Below the pieces are notes generated by a model. That model saw only the letters and a program-made list of their open reading frames with translations. It was not told the origin of the DNA and did no database searches. Made by a program: the position numbers and the translations under genes. From Faecalibacterium duncaniae (lineage in GTDB: Bacteria; Bacillota; Clostridia; Oscillospirales; Ruminococcaceae), in NCBI RefSeq assembly GCF_010509575.1, contig NZ_CP048437.1, positions 2,170,001 through 2,234,000 on the forward strand: DNA of 64,000 nt, written 5' to 3'. This document shows, piece by piece, positions 1-7,538 of the stretch; positions within the stretch are counted from its first letter, which is position 1, and every line of letters starts with the position of its first letter.

Positions 1-2067
1 GAGAAGCTGCAAGGCGCAGACCGTAAAGATGATGTGGTTACGTTTGAGCAATTGGGCGTAGACAGGTTATTTGTGGACGAAAGCCAAAATTATAAGAACT
101 TGTTCTTATATACAAAGATGCGGAATGTGGCTGGCTTGAGCACATCCGAAGCGCAAAAATCCTCCGATATGTTTGGAAAATGCCGCTACCTCGATGAGAT
201 CACCGGAGGCCGTGGTGTTATTTTTGCGACAGGCACCCCTATCAGCAACAGCATGACCGAGATGTACACCCTCATGCGCTATCTCCAGTACAACACCTTG
301 CAACAGAAAGGACTGACCCATTTTGATGCGTGGGCATCCACCTTCGGTGAGACAACCACGGCCATTGAACTTGCGCCCGAAGGTACCGGATACCGTGCAC
401 GCACCCGGTTCGCTAAGTTCTTCAACCTTCCTGAACTGATGGCGATGTTCAAAGAAGCGGCGGATATCAAGACCAGCGACCAGCTTCATCTCCCGGTGCC
501 TGATGCAAAATTTGAGACGGTAGTGGTCAAGCCTTCGGAAATCCAACAGGACATGGTGCAGGCGTTGAGCGAACGTGCAGCCGAAGTCCACAGCGGTTCT
601 GTTGACCCTTCTGTGGATAATATGTTGAAAATTACGTCGGATGGCCGCAAAATTGGTCTTGACCAGCGGTTGATGAACTCGGCTTTGCCCGATGACCCCA
701 GCAGTAAGTTGAATGCCTGCGTCAACAACGTCCTGCGCATCTGGAACGACACCAAGGAGCAGAAGCTGACCCAGCTGATTTTCTGCGATATGTCTACTCC
801 AAAGGGGGACGGTTCGTTCAACGTCTATGATGATATTCGCTCCAAGCTTCTCAATGCTGGTGTGCCCGAACAGGAGATCGAGTTCATCCACAACGCAGAT
901 ACAGAGAACAAGAAAGCAGAACTTTTCTCCAAGGTACGCAGCGGACAGGTGCGTGTGCTGCTGGGAAGCACGGCCAAAATGGGAGCCGGTACAAATGTCC
1001 AGACGCTTCTTGTGGCAGTGCATCATCTGGATGTAGGCTGGCGTCCGTCCGATATGACCCAGCGCAATGGCAGAATCATCCGTCAAGGCAATCAAAACAA
1101 ACAAGTGTACGTCTATAATTACGTCACTGAATCGACATTTGACGCCTACCTCTATCAGACCCTTGAGAATAAGCAGAAGTTTATCTCGCAGATCATGACG
1201 AGCAAATCGCCCATGCGCTCCTGCGATGATATTGATGAACAGGCTCTGTCTTACGCCGAAATCAAGGCTTTGTGTGCCGGTGATCCGCGCATCCGGGAAA
1301 AGATGGATTTGGACGTGCAGGTGGCAAAATTGAAAGTTCTGCGCGGTGACTTCCAAAATCAGAAATACCGTCTGGAAGATAAGCTGCTCAAGACATTCCC
1401 GGAAGAGATCCAGAAACAGAAAAACCGTATTGCTGCTTTACAACAGGATTCACAGATTGCAGCAGCACATCCACAGGACAAAGAAAACTTCTGCGGCATG
1501 ACCATCAAGGGCATGGTGTACGATGACAAAAAGGCTGCGGGCGAACGGCTGCTGCTGGCTCGGCAGGAGATGCCCAATGCTGATATGATGCTGCTGGGCA
1601 CCTACCGTGGCTTTGAACTGAACATCCGGTTCGACAGCTTCAAGAATGAGCATCAGGCCGTACTCCGGGCAGAGTTGAGCTACCCGGTGTCGCTGGGCGA
1701 TGATGCGCGCGGCAACATCATTCGTCTGGACAATGCCATCGACAATTTTGCTGACCGAATTGCAGACGCTGAAAATGCTCTGCAAAATCTGGAACAGCAG
1801 AAGCAGGCCGCAGAGGTCGAAGTGGCAAAGCCCTTTGCACAGGAGGAGGAACTGGCCGAAAAGTCTGCCCGCCTTGCCGAACTGAATGCTCTACTGAATA
1901 TCGACCGTGACCGCAGTTCCTCGCAGGATGCTCCCGAAGAAACCGAGGAAACCGAAACACCCGCAATTCGTCCGTCTGTGCTGGCTGCACTGGGGGAAAA
2001 GACCAATCAGCCGGAGCCTGTCAAACCGTTCCGCAGCTACTATGATAAGGATGGTGATGCACGATGA
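1..2067 (+). CDS. SNF2/DEAD-like helicase of ICE, C-terminal part (5' end outside window)
   Basis: The reading frame is open from base 1, so the gene starts left of the window; about 688 residues are visible. A Walker B-like DESQ motif lies at visible residues 26-29. An ATGTPISNS motif III follows near residue 80. The second RecA lobe carries the motif GAGTNVQ and the motif VI arginines in QRNGRIIRQGN (about residues 355-365). After it comes a long charged, probably coiled-coil stretch and an acidic, low-complexity tail. Very large proteins with this SNF2-type helicase core, often fused to an N-terminal methylase domain, are standard passengers next to the mob genes of Firmicute ICEs. Their role is often guessed to be protection or processing of incoming DNA, but this is not established. 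The stop codon overlaps the start of mobC by 4 bases, so the two are translationally coupled. Confidence 0.85.
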   Translation, partial: EKLQGADRKDDVVTFEQLGVDRLFVDESQNYKNLFLYTKMRNVAGLSTSEAQKSSDMFGKCRYLDEITGGRGVIFATGTPISNSMTEMYTLMRYLQYNTLQQKGLTHFDAWASTFGETTTAIELAPEGTGYRARTRFAKFFNLPELMAMFKEAADIKTSDQLHLPVPDAKFETVVVKPSEIQQDMVQALSERAAEVHSGSVDPSVDNMLKITSDGRKIGLDQRLMNSALPDDPSSKLNACVNNVLRIWNDTKEQKLTQLIFCDMSTPKGDGSFNVYDDIRSKLLNAGVPEQEIEFIHNADTENKKAELFSKVRSGQVRVLLGSTAKMGAGTNVQTLLVAVHHLDVGWRPSDMTQRNGRIIRQGNQNKQVYVYNYVTESTFDAYLYQTLENKQKFISQIMTSKSPMRSCDDIDEQALSYAEIKALCAGDPRIREKMDLDVQVAKLKVLRGDFQNQKYRLEDKLLKTFPEEIQKQKNRIAALQQDSQIAAAHPQDKENFCGMTIKGMVYDDKKAAGERLLLARQEMPNADMMLLGTYRGFELNIRFDSFKNEHQAVLRAELSYPVSLGDDARGNIIRLDNAIDNFADRIADAENALQNLEQQKQAAEVEVAKPFAQEEELAEKSARLAELNALLNIDRDRSSSQDAPEETEETETPAIRPSVLAALGEKTNQPEPVKPFRSYYDKDGDAR

Positions 2068-2396
2068 AAGAGAAGCGGGATGAAATCATCATCCTGCGCC
2101 TGACCAAAACAGAAAAGAACCGCATCTATGAAAAGATGTTCAGCATGGGCATCCGCAGCCTGAGTGCCTATATCCGCAAAATGGCATTGGATGGATACTG
2201 CCTGAATCTCGATCTGCCGCAGCTACGCCGAATGGCTTATCTGCTCCAGAATTGCAGCAACAATCTGAATCAGTACGCCAAAGCCGCCAATGAAAACGGT
2301 CGGGTCTACGCCGCTGACATGGAGGATCTGCGGCAGCGTCTGGACGAACTGATTGACATTGGCAAGCAAATTCTTTCCAAGCTGGCAGAGCTATAA
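2064..2396 (+). CDS. mobC: MobC-like relaxosome accessory protein
   Basis: A 110-residue basic protein with an N-terminal ribbon-helix-helix-like region (RLTKTEKNRIYEKM) and the MobC signature pattern, in which LRRMAYLLQNCSNNLNQYAK is followed by a helical tail. MobC proteins bind oriT, help melt the nick region and position the relaxase. The ATGA overlap with the helicase gene upstream and the relaxase gene 440 bases downstream support the assignment. The full length matches the family. Confidence 0.88.
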   Translation: MKEKRDEIIILRLTKTEKNRIYEKMFSMGIRSLSAYIRKMALDGYCLNLDLPQLRRMAYLLQNCSNNLNQYAKAANENGRVYAADMEDLRQRLDELIDIGKQILSKLAEL

Positions 2397-2460
2397 AAAT
2401 TCCCGCAGTTGGAGGACTGCGGGGGTACATAAGGGGGCGACATCCTTGCAATGCAGTGGT
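2397..2460 (+). other. Candidate origin of transfer (oriT)
   Basis: Directly after mobC there is an 8-bp perfect inverted repeat (CCCGCAGT at 2402-2409, ACTGCGGG at 2416-2423). It is not followed by a T tract, so it does not read as a terminator. About 18 bases downstream lies CATCCTTGCA (2441-2450), which resembles the ATCCTG/C type of nick region used by MOBP relaxases. Position beside mobC and upstream of the relaxase fits an oriT. The nick site itself is inference. Confidence 0.4.
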
Positions 2461-2503
2461 TGCCACCTTTATAATAGGGGTGAAAGAAAGGCAGGTGCTG
2501 GAT

Positions 2504-2779
2504 ATGAGGTTCGTTTTTAAGATGATCGTTTTCCCGTTTTGGCTGCTTACAGCTTTCCTTGCGCTGATGCTGAAATGGACGCTGAACCTGTCGGCGTTTG
2601 TGCTGGCGCTGCCCATGCTGTATATTTTCGGCTGCGGCCTTTATACGCTGTACTGCCGGGAGTGGCTGCAGTTTTTGATTTTACTGGTGGCAGAGTTTGG
2701 ATGCTTCCTGCTCATCACCGCCGGAATAGTCATTGTAGAAGCCGTGGAATGGTTCAGTGGCTGGGTTGCAGAATTATAA
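2504..2779 (+). CDS. Small ICE membrane protein (CD1845-like)
   Basis: A 91-residue, strongly hydrophobic protein with about three membrane segments: near residues 3-21, 26-48 and 54-80. The ATG at 2504 is preceded by a purine-rich site (AAAGGCAGG). A longer in-frame start at 2456 exists but has no ribosome binding site. Small membrane proteins of this kind, annotated as CD1845 family, are found between mobC and the relaxase in Tn1549-like elements. No function is known to me. A membrane partner for the mobilization complex would be a guess from position only. Confidence 0.6.
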   Translation: MRFVFKMIVFPFWLLTAFLALMLKWTLNLSAFVLALPMLYIFGCGLYTLYCREWLQFLILLVAEFGCFLLITAGIVIVEAVEWFSGWVAEL

Positions 2780-2786
2780 AATCTTT

Positions 2787-2815
2787 ATGCCGCCATTGTG
2801 CGGCATTTTCTTTTT
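2787..2815 (+). terminator. Intrinsic terminator between CD1845-like gene and relaxase
   Basis: A 7-bp stem, ATGCCGC (2787-2793) with GCGGCAT (2800-2806), is followed by a T-rich run with one C. It lies 8 bases after the small membrane gene. It would separate the relaxase from the upstream unit or attenuate it. Confidence 0.7.
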
Positions 2816-2832
2816 GCCGGGAGGTGGTAGAA

Positions 2833-4218
2833 TTGGCTGCAACACGTTTGATCGCGCTGCACAAAAACAAGGGCAAGTCGGTTGCGGCCTGCCTGAAAAG
2901 CCGCACGGACTATGCGCAGAATCCTGACAAAACGAACAAGGGAGAGTTGGTCAGCAGCTATGAGTGCAGCCCATTGACCGCAGACGAAGAATTTATGCTC
3001 TCCAAACGCCAGTATGAGTTGATGACTGGGCGCAGGCAGAAAAGCGATGTGATTGCCTATCAAATTCGACAGTCTTTCAAACCCGGTGAAATCACCGCCG
3101 AAGAAGCCAACAAGGTGGGCTACGAACTGGCAATGCGTTTCACCAAAGGCAAGTATGCGTTTATTGTCGCAACGCATACCGACCGAGAACACATTCATAA
3201 TCACATTATCTACAACTCCACTGCATTGGACAGCACCCGGAAATTCCGGGATTTTTTATTGTCCGGGCTGGCGGTGCAGCGGTTGAGCGATTTGATTTGT
3301 CTGGAACATCAGTTGTCCGTTATTGAAATCAAGCCGTACCGGGAGCGGCAAAAGCGCACACTTTATCCACCCAAAGAAAGCAATCGTGACAAGCTGTGTT
3401 CTGTAATTGACGGCATCCTGCTGAACGAGAAGCCTGTGGACTTTGAAATCTTTCTTAAAAAGCTGGAACAACAAGGCTATGAGGTCAAACGAGGAAAGCA
3501 CACTTCGGTCAAAGGCGCACGGCAGAAACGCTTTATCCGTTTTCGCACATTGGGCACCGGCTATGGCGAGGACGAGATCAAGGCGGTCATCGCCGGAGAA
3601 GCAGAACACCGCCCACATCAGAAGCAGCCGCCAAAAGAACAGTCGTTCCACCTGTTGGTGGACATTCAGGCAAAACTCTCCGAGGGCAAAGGCGAAGGCT
3701 ACGCACGGTGGACAAAACGCTATAATCTGAAAGAAATGTCCAAGACCCTGATTTTCTTACAGGAAAATAAAATCGGCAGCATCGAAGAAATGCAGGAACG
3801 AGTAAATGCAGCGACTGCACGATACCATGAACTAGGCGATTCCATCAAGGCCGCAGAGCAACGTATGGCAGAGATTGCTGTCCTGCGGGCGCACATCGTC
3901 AACTATGCCAAAACCCGACCTGTGTATGATGCCTACCGTAAGGCTGGGTACAGCAAGAAGTTTTTGGAAGAACACCGGGAACAAATCACGCTGCACAAGG
4001 CGGCAAAAGTCGCTTTTGACGAAGCGAGTTTGAAAAAGTTGCCAAAGGTAAAAGAACTGGATGCCGAATACTCCGCACTGCTTTCTCAAAAGAAAGCTGC
4101 TTATCCAGCCTACCGTAAGGCACGGGATGAAATGCAGGAATTGAAAAAAGCACAGAAGAATGTAGAGCTGTTCTTCGCCGAGGAAAAAGACCCCAAGGAA
4201 AAATCGCAGACCCGCTAA
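2833..4218 (+). CDS. MobP-type relaxase
   Basis: A 461-residue relaxase. The start is taken as TTG 2833 because a strong GGGAGG lies about 7 bases upstream and the protein then opens MAATRLIALHKNKGK, as in Tn1549-type relaxases. The histidine cluster EHIHNH (H120, H122, H124) is the metal-binding motif III. The likely nucleophile is Y27 in RTDYAQNP. The C-terminal third is a charged helical region. The enzyme nicks oriT, stays bound to the 5' end and pilots the strand to the coupling protein. It follows mobC and the small membrane gene and is closed by a strong terminator. The length is typical and nothing looks damaged. Confidence 0.9.
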   Translation: MAATRLIALHKNKGKSVAACLKSRTDYAQNPDKTNKGELVSSYECSPLTADEEFMLSKRQYELMTGRRQKSDVIAYQIRQSFKPGEITAEEANKVGYELAMRFTKGKYAFIVATHTDREHIHNHIIYNSTALDSTRKFRDFLLSGLAVQRLSDLICLEHQLSVIEIKPYRERQKRTLYPPKESNRDKLCSVIDGILLNEKPVDFEIFLKKLEQQGYEVKRGKHTSVKGARQKRFIRFRTLGTGYGEDEIKAVIAGEAEHRPHQKQPPKEQSFHLLVDIQAKLSEGKGEGYARWTKRYNLKEMSKTLIFLQENKIGSIEEMQERVNAATARYHELGDSIKAAEQRMAEIAVLRAHIVNYAKTRPVYDAYRKAGYSKKFLEEHREQITLHKAAKVAFDEASLKKLPKVKELDAEYSALLSQKKAAYPAYRKARDEMQELKKAQKNVELFFAEEKDPKEKSQTR

Positions 4219-4226
4219 ACAGAAAA

Positions 4227-4273
4227 CGCCGAGGATTCTTCCCATTTTGGGGAGAGTCCTCGGTGTTCTTTTT
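4227..4273 (+). terminator. Intrinsic terminator after relaxase gene
   Basis: CGCCGAGGA (from 4227) pairs with TCCTCGGTG (to 4265), with an inner CCC/GGG pairing, and is followed by TTCTTTTT. It starts 9 bases after the relaxase stop. Confidence 0.85.
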
Positions 4274-4462
4274 CGTTATAGAAGCATTTGGCACAAATGC
4301 GCAGCCTGCATCCGGCGGATGCAGTACACAAAGGGTTTGGGACTATCCCAACAAGCATTTTGCAACGCAAAAATGGCGTTTGTATATACGGACGCCCTGC
4401 TTGCCACAACAATGCGTCCTTTTTGTCCGCAGTTTGAAATTTTTAGATTGGAGAAAAACGCC
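4274..4462. other. Noncoding stretch with palindromes downstream of relaxase
   Basis: I see no convincing gene here. It contains a perfect interrupted palindrome TTGGGA-CTA-TCCCAA (4337-4351), a GCATCC/GGATGC hairpin at about 4307-4320, and an imperfect CATTTTGC/GCAAAAATG repeat just after. Its short minus-strand frames have no ribosome binding sites. It may be regulatory for the methyltransferase gene that follows or a secondary protein-binding site of the element. Confidence 0.4.
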
Positions 4463-4678
4463 ATGCCAACCTTGGAATGGATCGGTAAAAATAAAGTCGT
4501 GAACCATCATCAGGAAGTTCCCTTCCGGGTGCTGGAGCGGCAATACAGTTTTGATGAGCAGGGGCAGCACACCGAGAACAACGGCAGTGAGAACATGATC
4601 ATCCACGGCGATAATCTTGAAGCACTGAAAGCCCTGTTGCCGCAGTATGAGGGCAAGGTGAAGTGCATCTATATCGTT
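4463..4678 (+). pseudogene. Type III restriction-modification methyltransferase, truncated 5' fragment
   Basis: The first about 71 codons match the N-terminus of the adenine methyltransferase (Mod) of type III systems: PTLEWIGKNKVV near the start, then NMIIHGDNLEALKALLP and KVKCIYI. In intact Mod proteins the next residues are the catalytic DPPY motif. Here the homology stops right after IYI at about 4675 and the frame runs on into unrelated AT-rich sequence, ending at 4807. The catalytic motif and everything beyond are missing and no res gene follows. The gene was therefore destroyed by insertion or deletion at this point, which marks the left border of the cargo. Confidence 0.8.
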
Positions 4679-4757
4679 ATCTTAACCCCCATTCTAATGA
4701 GTATCCTAAGTTCAGAGAATGCAGTAAGATTAAACTTTATAATTCATATTATGTTTC

Positions 4758-4786
4758 TTGCATTATTCGAGATGAGGAACTATAAT
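4758..4786 (+). promoter_or_regulatory. Promoter of HTH-bceRS-like operon
   Basis: TTGCAT (4758-4763), a 17-base spacer and TATAAT (4781-4786), 20 bases before the start of the HTH gene. It lies just inside the cargo border. Confidence 0.75.
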
Positions 4787-4806
4787 GTACTCTGTGGAGG
4801 TGCGTA

Positions 4807-5001
4807 ATGGACTATATGACATTGAAAGAGGCCGCCGAGAAGTGGGGCGTGACACCTCGTAGAGTAAATTACTATTGTGCTGCTGGGCGTATCCCCGGCG
4901 CTGTGAAGATGGCTGGTGTTTGGCTGATTCCCAAAACTGCAGAAAAGCCGATTGATGGCCGGACAAAACAAGGAAGGTGCAGAAAGCATGAAACGATATA
5001 A
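4807..5001 (+). CDS. Excisionase/MerR-like HTH protein
   Basis: A 64-residue protein with a single winged helix-turn-helix of the excisionase/HTH_17 type: YMTLKEAAEKWGVTPRRVNYYC, then a GRIPGAVKMAGVWLIPK wing. It has a good GTGGAGG site and a near-consensus promoter just upstream. It overlaps the response regulator gene by 14 bases, so it belongs to the same transcript. Such small HTH proteins often precede drug-sensing modules on mobile elements. Whether this one represses the operon or is a leftover of an excision system is not visible. Confidence 0.75.
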   Translation: MDYMTLKEAAEKWGVTPRRVNYYCAAGRIPGAVKMAGVWLIPKTAEKPIDGRTKQGRCRKHETI

Positions 5002-5659
5002 AATTATGATAATTGAAGATGATCCTGTGATACAGGGAGAATTGCAAACATTATTGAATGGAAATGGATATGCAACGATTGGCATAAAGGATTTTTCTGC
5101 TGTGATAGAACAGATTCAGGATGAAACGCCACATCTGATTTTGTTGGACATTAAGTTGCCCGGAGAGAATGGCTTTGCTTTATGCTCTAAAATCCGTACC
5201 TTCTCCGAGGTGCCGATTATTTTTGTAACGAGCTGTAATACAGATATGGATGAATTAAACAGCATTATGCTGGGTGGCGATGCTTTTATCACGAAGCCCT
5301 ATAACACAGCAATCCTGCTTGCGAAAATCGCTTCCCTACTGAAAAAAGCTTATCCCGCACAGCAGCAGGAACAGATCGTCTATGGAGATGCGGTGCTGCA
5401 TTTGGAATCCAGCAGTTTGGACTATAATGGACGGAGCGTAGAACTTACTAAGAACGAATTGAAAATTCTCTATTATTTGTTCAAGAACGGTGGAAAAATC
5501 TGTTCTCGCGGAGATATGATTGAGTATTTGTGGGACAATCAGCTATATGTGGATGACAATACTTTGAGCGTCAATATCAACCGCATCCGGGAAAAACTGG
5601 CGGGCATCGGTCTGACGGATTTTATCAAGACAAAGCACCGACAGGGGTACACGATATGA
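4988..5659 (+). CDS. OmpR-family response regulator (BceR-like)
   Basis: A 223-residue regulator with a receiver domain (acidic pocket E10-D11-D12, phosphoacceptor D54 in LLDIKLPG, lysine in ITKPY) and a C-terminal winged helix ending RQGYTI. The start at 4988 is preceded by AAGGAAGG. The stop overlaps the kinase start (ATGA), as is usual in BceRS pairs. It most likely activates the ABC genes 100 bases downstream of the kinase in response to cell-wall-active peptides such as bacitracin or lantibiotics. Confidence 0.88.
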   Translation: MKRYKIMIIEDDPVIQGELQTLLNGNGYATIGIKDFSAVIEQIQDETPHLILLDIKLPGENGFALCSKIRTFSEVPIIFVTSCNTDMDELNSIMLGGDAFITKPYNTAILLAKIASLLKKAYPAQQQEQIVYGDAVLHLESSSLDYNGRSVELTKNELKILYYLFKNGGKICSRGDMIEYLWDNQLYVDDNTLSVNINRIREKLAGIGLTDFIKTKHRQGYTI

Positions 5660-6669
5660 ACAGCAGACGATATTGGAAAAACAGGCTACCATTTCTGCTG
5701 ACGAACCTTGTTTGTATGGCTGCACTCACTGTATTTTTGCTGGTGTGCGGCAATTCGGTTTCCGCAGTAGTATTGATCCTGATTGTATGGGCATTGATTT
5801 TGCTGACGGGACTTGTCCTCACTTACTGGAAACGGAAGCGGCAGATGAAAAAACTTCTGGATATGGCGGAGCAGCTTTCCGAAAGATACCTCATTTCCGA
5901 AGTGATGGAGCTGCCGGAACAGGCCGAGGATCAGGTTTACTATCAGCTTTTGAAAATGGCTGGAAAATCCATGTTGGAACAGATCGGAGAAGTCGAGCGA
6001 GAACGCCTGGAGTACAAAGAATACATTGAGCAATGGATTCACGAAATCAAAACGCCCATTACTGCCATGAAACTCCTATGTGAAAACCACCGGACGGACT
6101 GGACAAAGGAACTTCTGCTGGAACTGGAAAAGACCAACCGCTTTACCGAACAAGCTCTTTATTACGCCCGCAGTGAGCATACAGAGAAAGATTATTCTGT
6201 CCGGGAAATGGCACTGTCCCAAGTGGTGCATCAGGCGATTGCAGATAATAAATATCTGCTGCTCCAAGGTGGTATGCGTCTGGAAGTGGAGGAAATGCAG
6301 GACACGGTTTATTCAGATGAAAAGTGGGTGCGCTTTATTCTGAACCAACTGATTGCCAATGCGGTCAAGTATCGTACGGAACAACCGGTTCTCCGCATTT
6401 CTACTCATAAACGGCAAGATCAGGTTGTTCTTGTCGTGGAGGACAATGGAATTGGGATTGCTGCGTCCGATCTGCCCCGTATCTTTGAAAAGGGATTTAC
6501 CGGTCAGAATGGTCGTATGGTCCAGCAGTCCACAGGCATTGGCCTGTACCTATGCAAACGGCTCTGTGAAAAGCTGGGCATTGGCATTGCGGCAGAATCA
6601 TCGGAACAAGGAACCGCCATTTCCCTGGCGTTTCACATCAACTGTCTGATCCATGAAGTGCAGGGCTGA
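5656..6669 (+). CDS. Intramembrane-sensing histidine kinase (BceS-like)
   Basis: A 337-residue kinase with two membrane segments (about 12-30 and 36-57) separated by only a few residues outside, which is the intramembrane-sensing layout. The H-box is EQWIHEIKTPI with H129. N, G1 and G2 boxes follow (NQLIANAVKY, VEDNGIGI, STGIGLYL). Kinases of this type have almost no sensor domain. They are signalled by the BceAB transporter encoded next door, so flux through the transporter is the probable stimulus. Confidence 0.88.
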   Translation: MNSRRYWKNRLPFLLTNLVCMAALTVFLLVCGNSVSAVVLILIVWALILLTGLVLTYWKRKRQMKKLLDMAEQLSERYLISEVMELPEQAEDQVYYQLLKMAGKSMLEQIGEVERERLEYKEYIEQWIHEIKTPITAMKLLCENHRTDWTKELLLELEKTNRFTEQALYYARSEHTEKDYSVREMALSQVVHQAIADNKYLLLQGGMRLEVEEMQDTVYSDEKWVRFILNQLIANAVKYRTEQPVLRISTHKRQDQVVLVVEDNGIGIAASDLPRIFEKGFTGQNGRMVQQSTGIGLYLCKRLCEKLGIGIAAESSEQGTAISLAFHINCLIHEVQG

Positions 6670-6685
6670 TTGCGGTCCTGCACTT

Positions 6686-6763
6686 CTTACATTTTTGTTA
6701 GAACTTTGTAAGAAAACTTGATACAAACGAAGCCACTCTTATTCTACAATAGAGATCAGAGGT
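6686..6763 (+). promoter_or_regulatory. Probable BceR-type operator and promoter of the ABC genes
   Basis: The gap before the ABC gene has a CTTACA ... TGTAAG inverted repeat (about 6687-6713), a -10-like TACAAT (6745-6750) and a poorly spaced TTGATA upstream. Weak -35 plus a dyad immediately upstream is what a response-regulator-activated promoter looks like. No experimental site is known to me. Confidence 0.5.
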
Positions 6764-6770
6764 GATAACA

Positions 6771-7538
6771 ATGAAAGAAATTTTGAAACTGGATCATATC
6801 CAAAAATATTACGGAAATGGCGGGAATGTTACAAAAGCAATTCAGGACATCAGCTTTTCCGTTCAGGAGGGGGAATTTGTAGGAATCATGGGAGCATCCG
6901 GTTCCGGCAAGACTACCCTGCTCAACTGTATTTCCACCATTGATACCGTCAGTGCGGGACATATCTATCTGGACGGAACCGATGTGACGGAAATCAACGA
7001 AAAACAGATTGCCCGGTTTCGTCGGGAGAATCTTGGATTTGTATTTCAGGATTTTAACCTGCTGGACACTCTGACAATCTCGGAAAACATTGCCTTGGCA
7101 CTGACTATCAACAAGGTTCCTGCAGGCGAGATTGATGGGCGGGTGCGGGAAATGGCCGGAAAGCTGAATATCACGGATATTCTGGATAAATATCCCTATC
7201 AGGTGTCCGGCGGTCAAAAACAGCGGTGTGCCTGTGCCAGAGCTATTATCAACCAGCCAAAGTTGATCCTGGCGGACGAACCTACCGGCGCGTTAGATAG
7301 TCACTCATCACAAGCCTTGCTCTCCACAATCCAGAGTATTAACGAAAGCCTTGACGCCACAATCCTGATGGTAACACACGACGCTTTTTCGGCAAGCTAT
7401 GCCAATCGTATTCTCTTTTTAAGAGATGGTGCGATCTTCGCGGAAATTCTCAAAGGCAGTGATTCTCGTAGGGTTTTCTTTGAAAAAATCTTGGATGTCC
7501 TCACCATGATGGGAGGGGGTGTGAATGATGTACACTAA
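6771..7538 (+). CDS. ABC transporter ATPase (BceA-like)
   Basis: A 255-residue ATPase with Walker A GASGSGKTT (41-49), signature VSGGQKQR and Walker B LILADEPTGALD. Start 6771 is chosen because AGAGGTG lies 7 bases before it. The GTG at 6762 is part of that site. It overlaps the permease gene by 14 bases. BceA/MacB-type ATPases partner with a large FtsX-type permease to free target lipids from peptide antibiotics and to signal to the BceS kinase. Confidence 0.9.
   Translation: MKEILKLDHIQKYYGNGGNVTKAIQDISFSVQEGEFVGIMGASGSGKTTLLNCISTIDTVSAGHIYLDGTDVTEINEKQIARFRRENLGFVFQDFNLLDTLTISENIALALTINKVPAGEIDGRVREMAGKLNITDILDKYPYQVSGGQKQRCACARAIINQPKLILADEPTGALDSHSSQALLSTIQSINESLDATILMVTHDAFSASYANRILFLRDGAIFAEILKGSDSRRVFFEKILDVLTMMGGGVNDVH

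Noticed and set aside
106..1356. Minus-strand frame of 416 codons in the helicase gene
   Set aside because: Opposite a clear SNF2-type helicase reading frame; no independent signals.
2539..2832. Extended start for the relaxase, fused across the small membrane gene
   Set aside because: The extension is out of frame with the CD1845-like gene, crosses a terminator, and TTG 2833 has a strong, well-placed ribosome binding site and the expected N-terminus.
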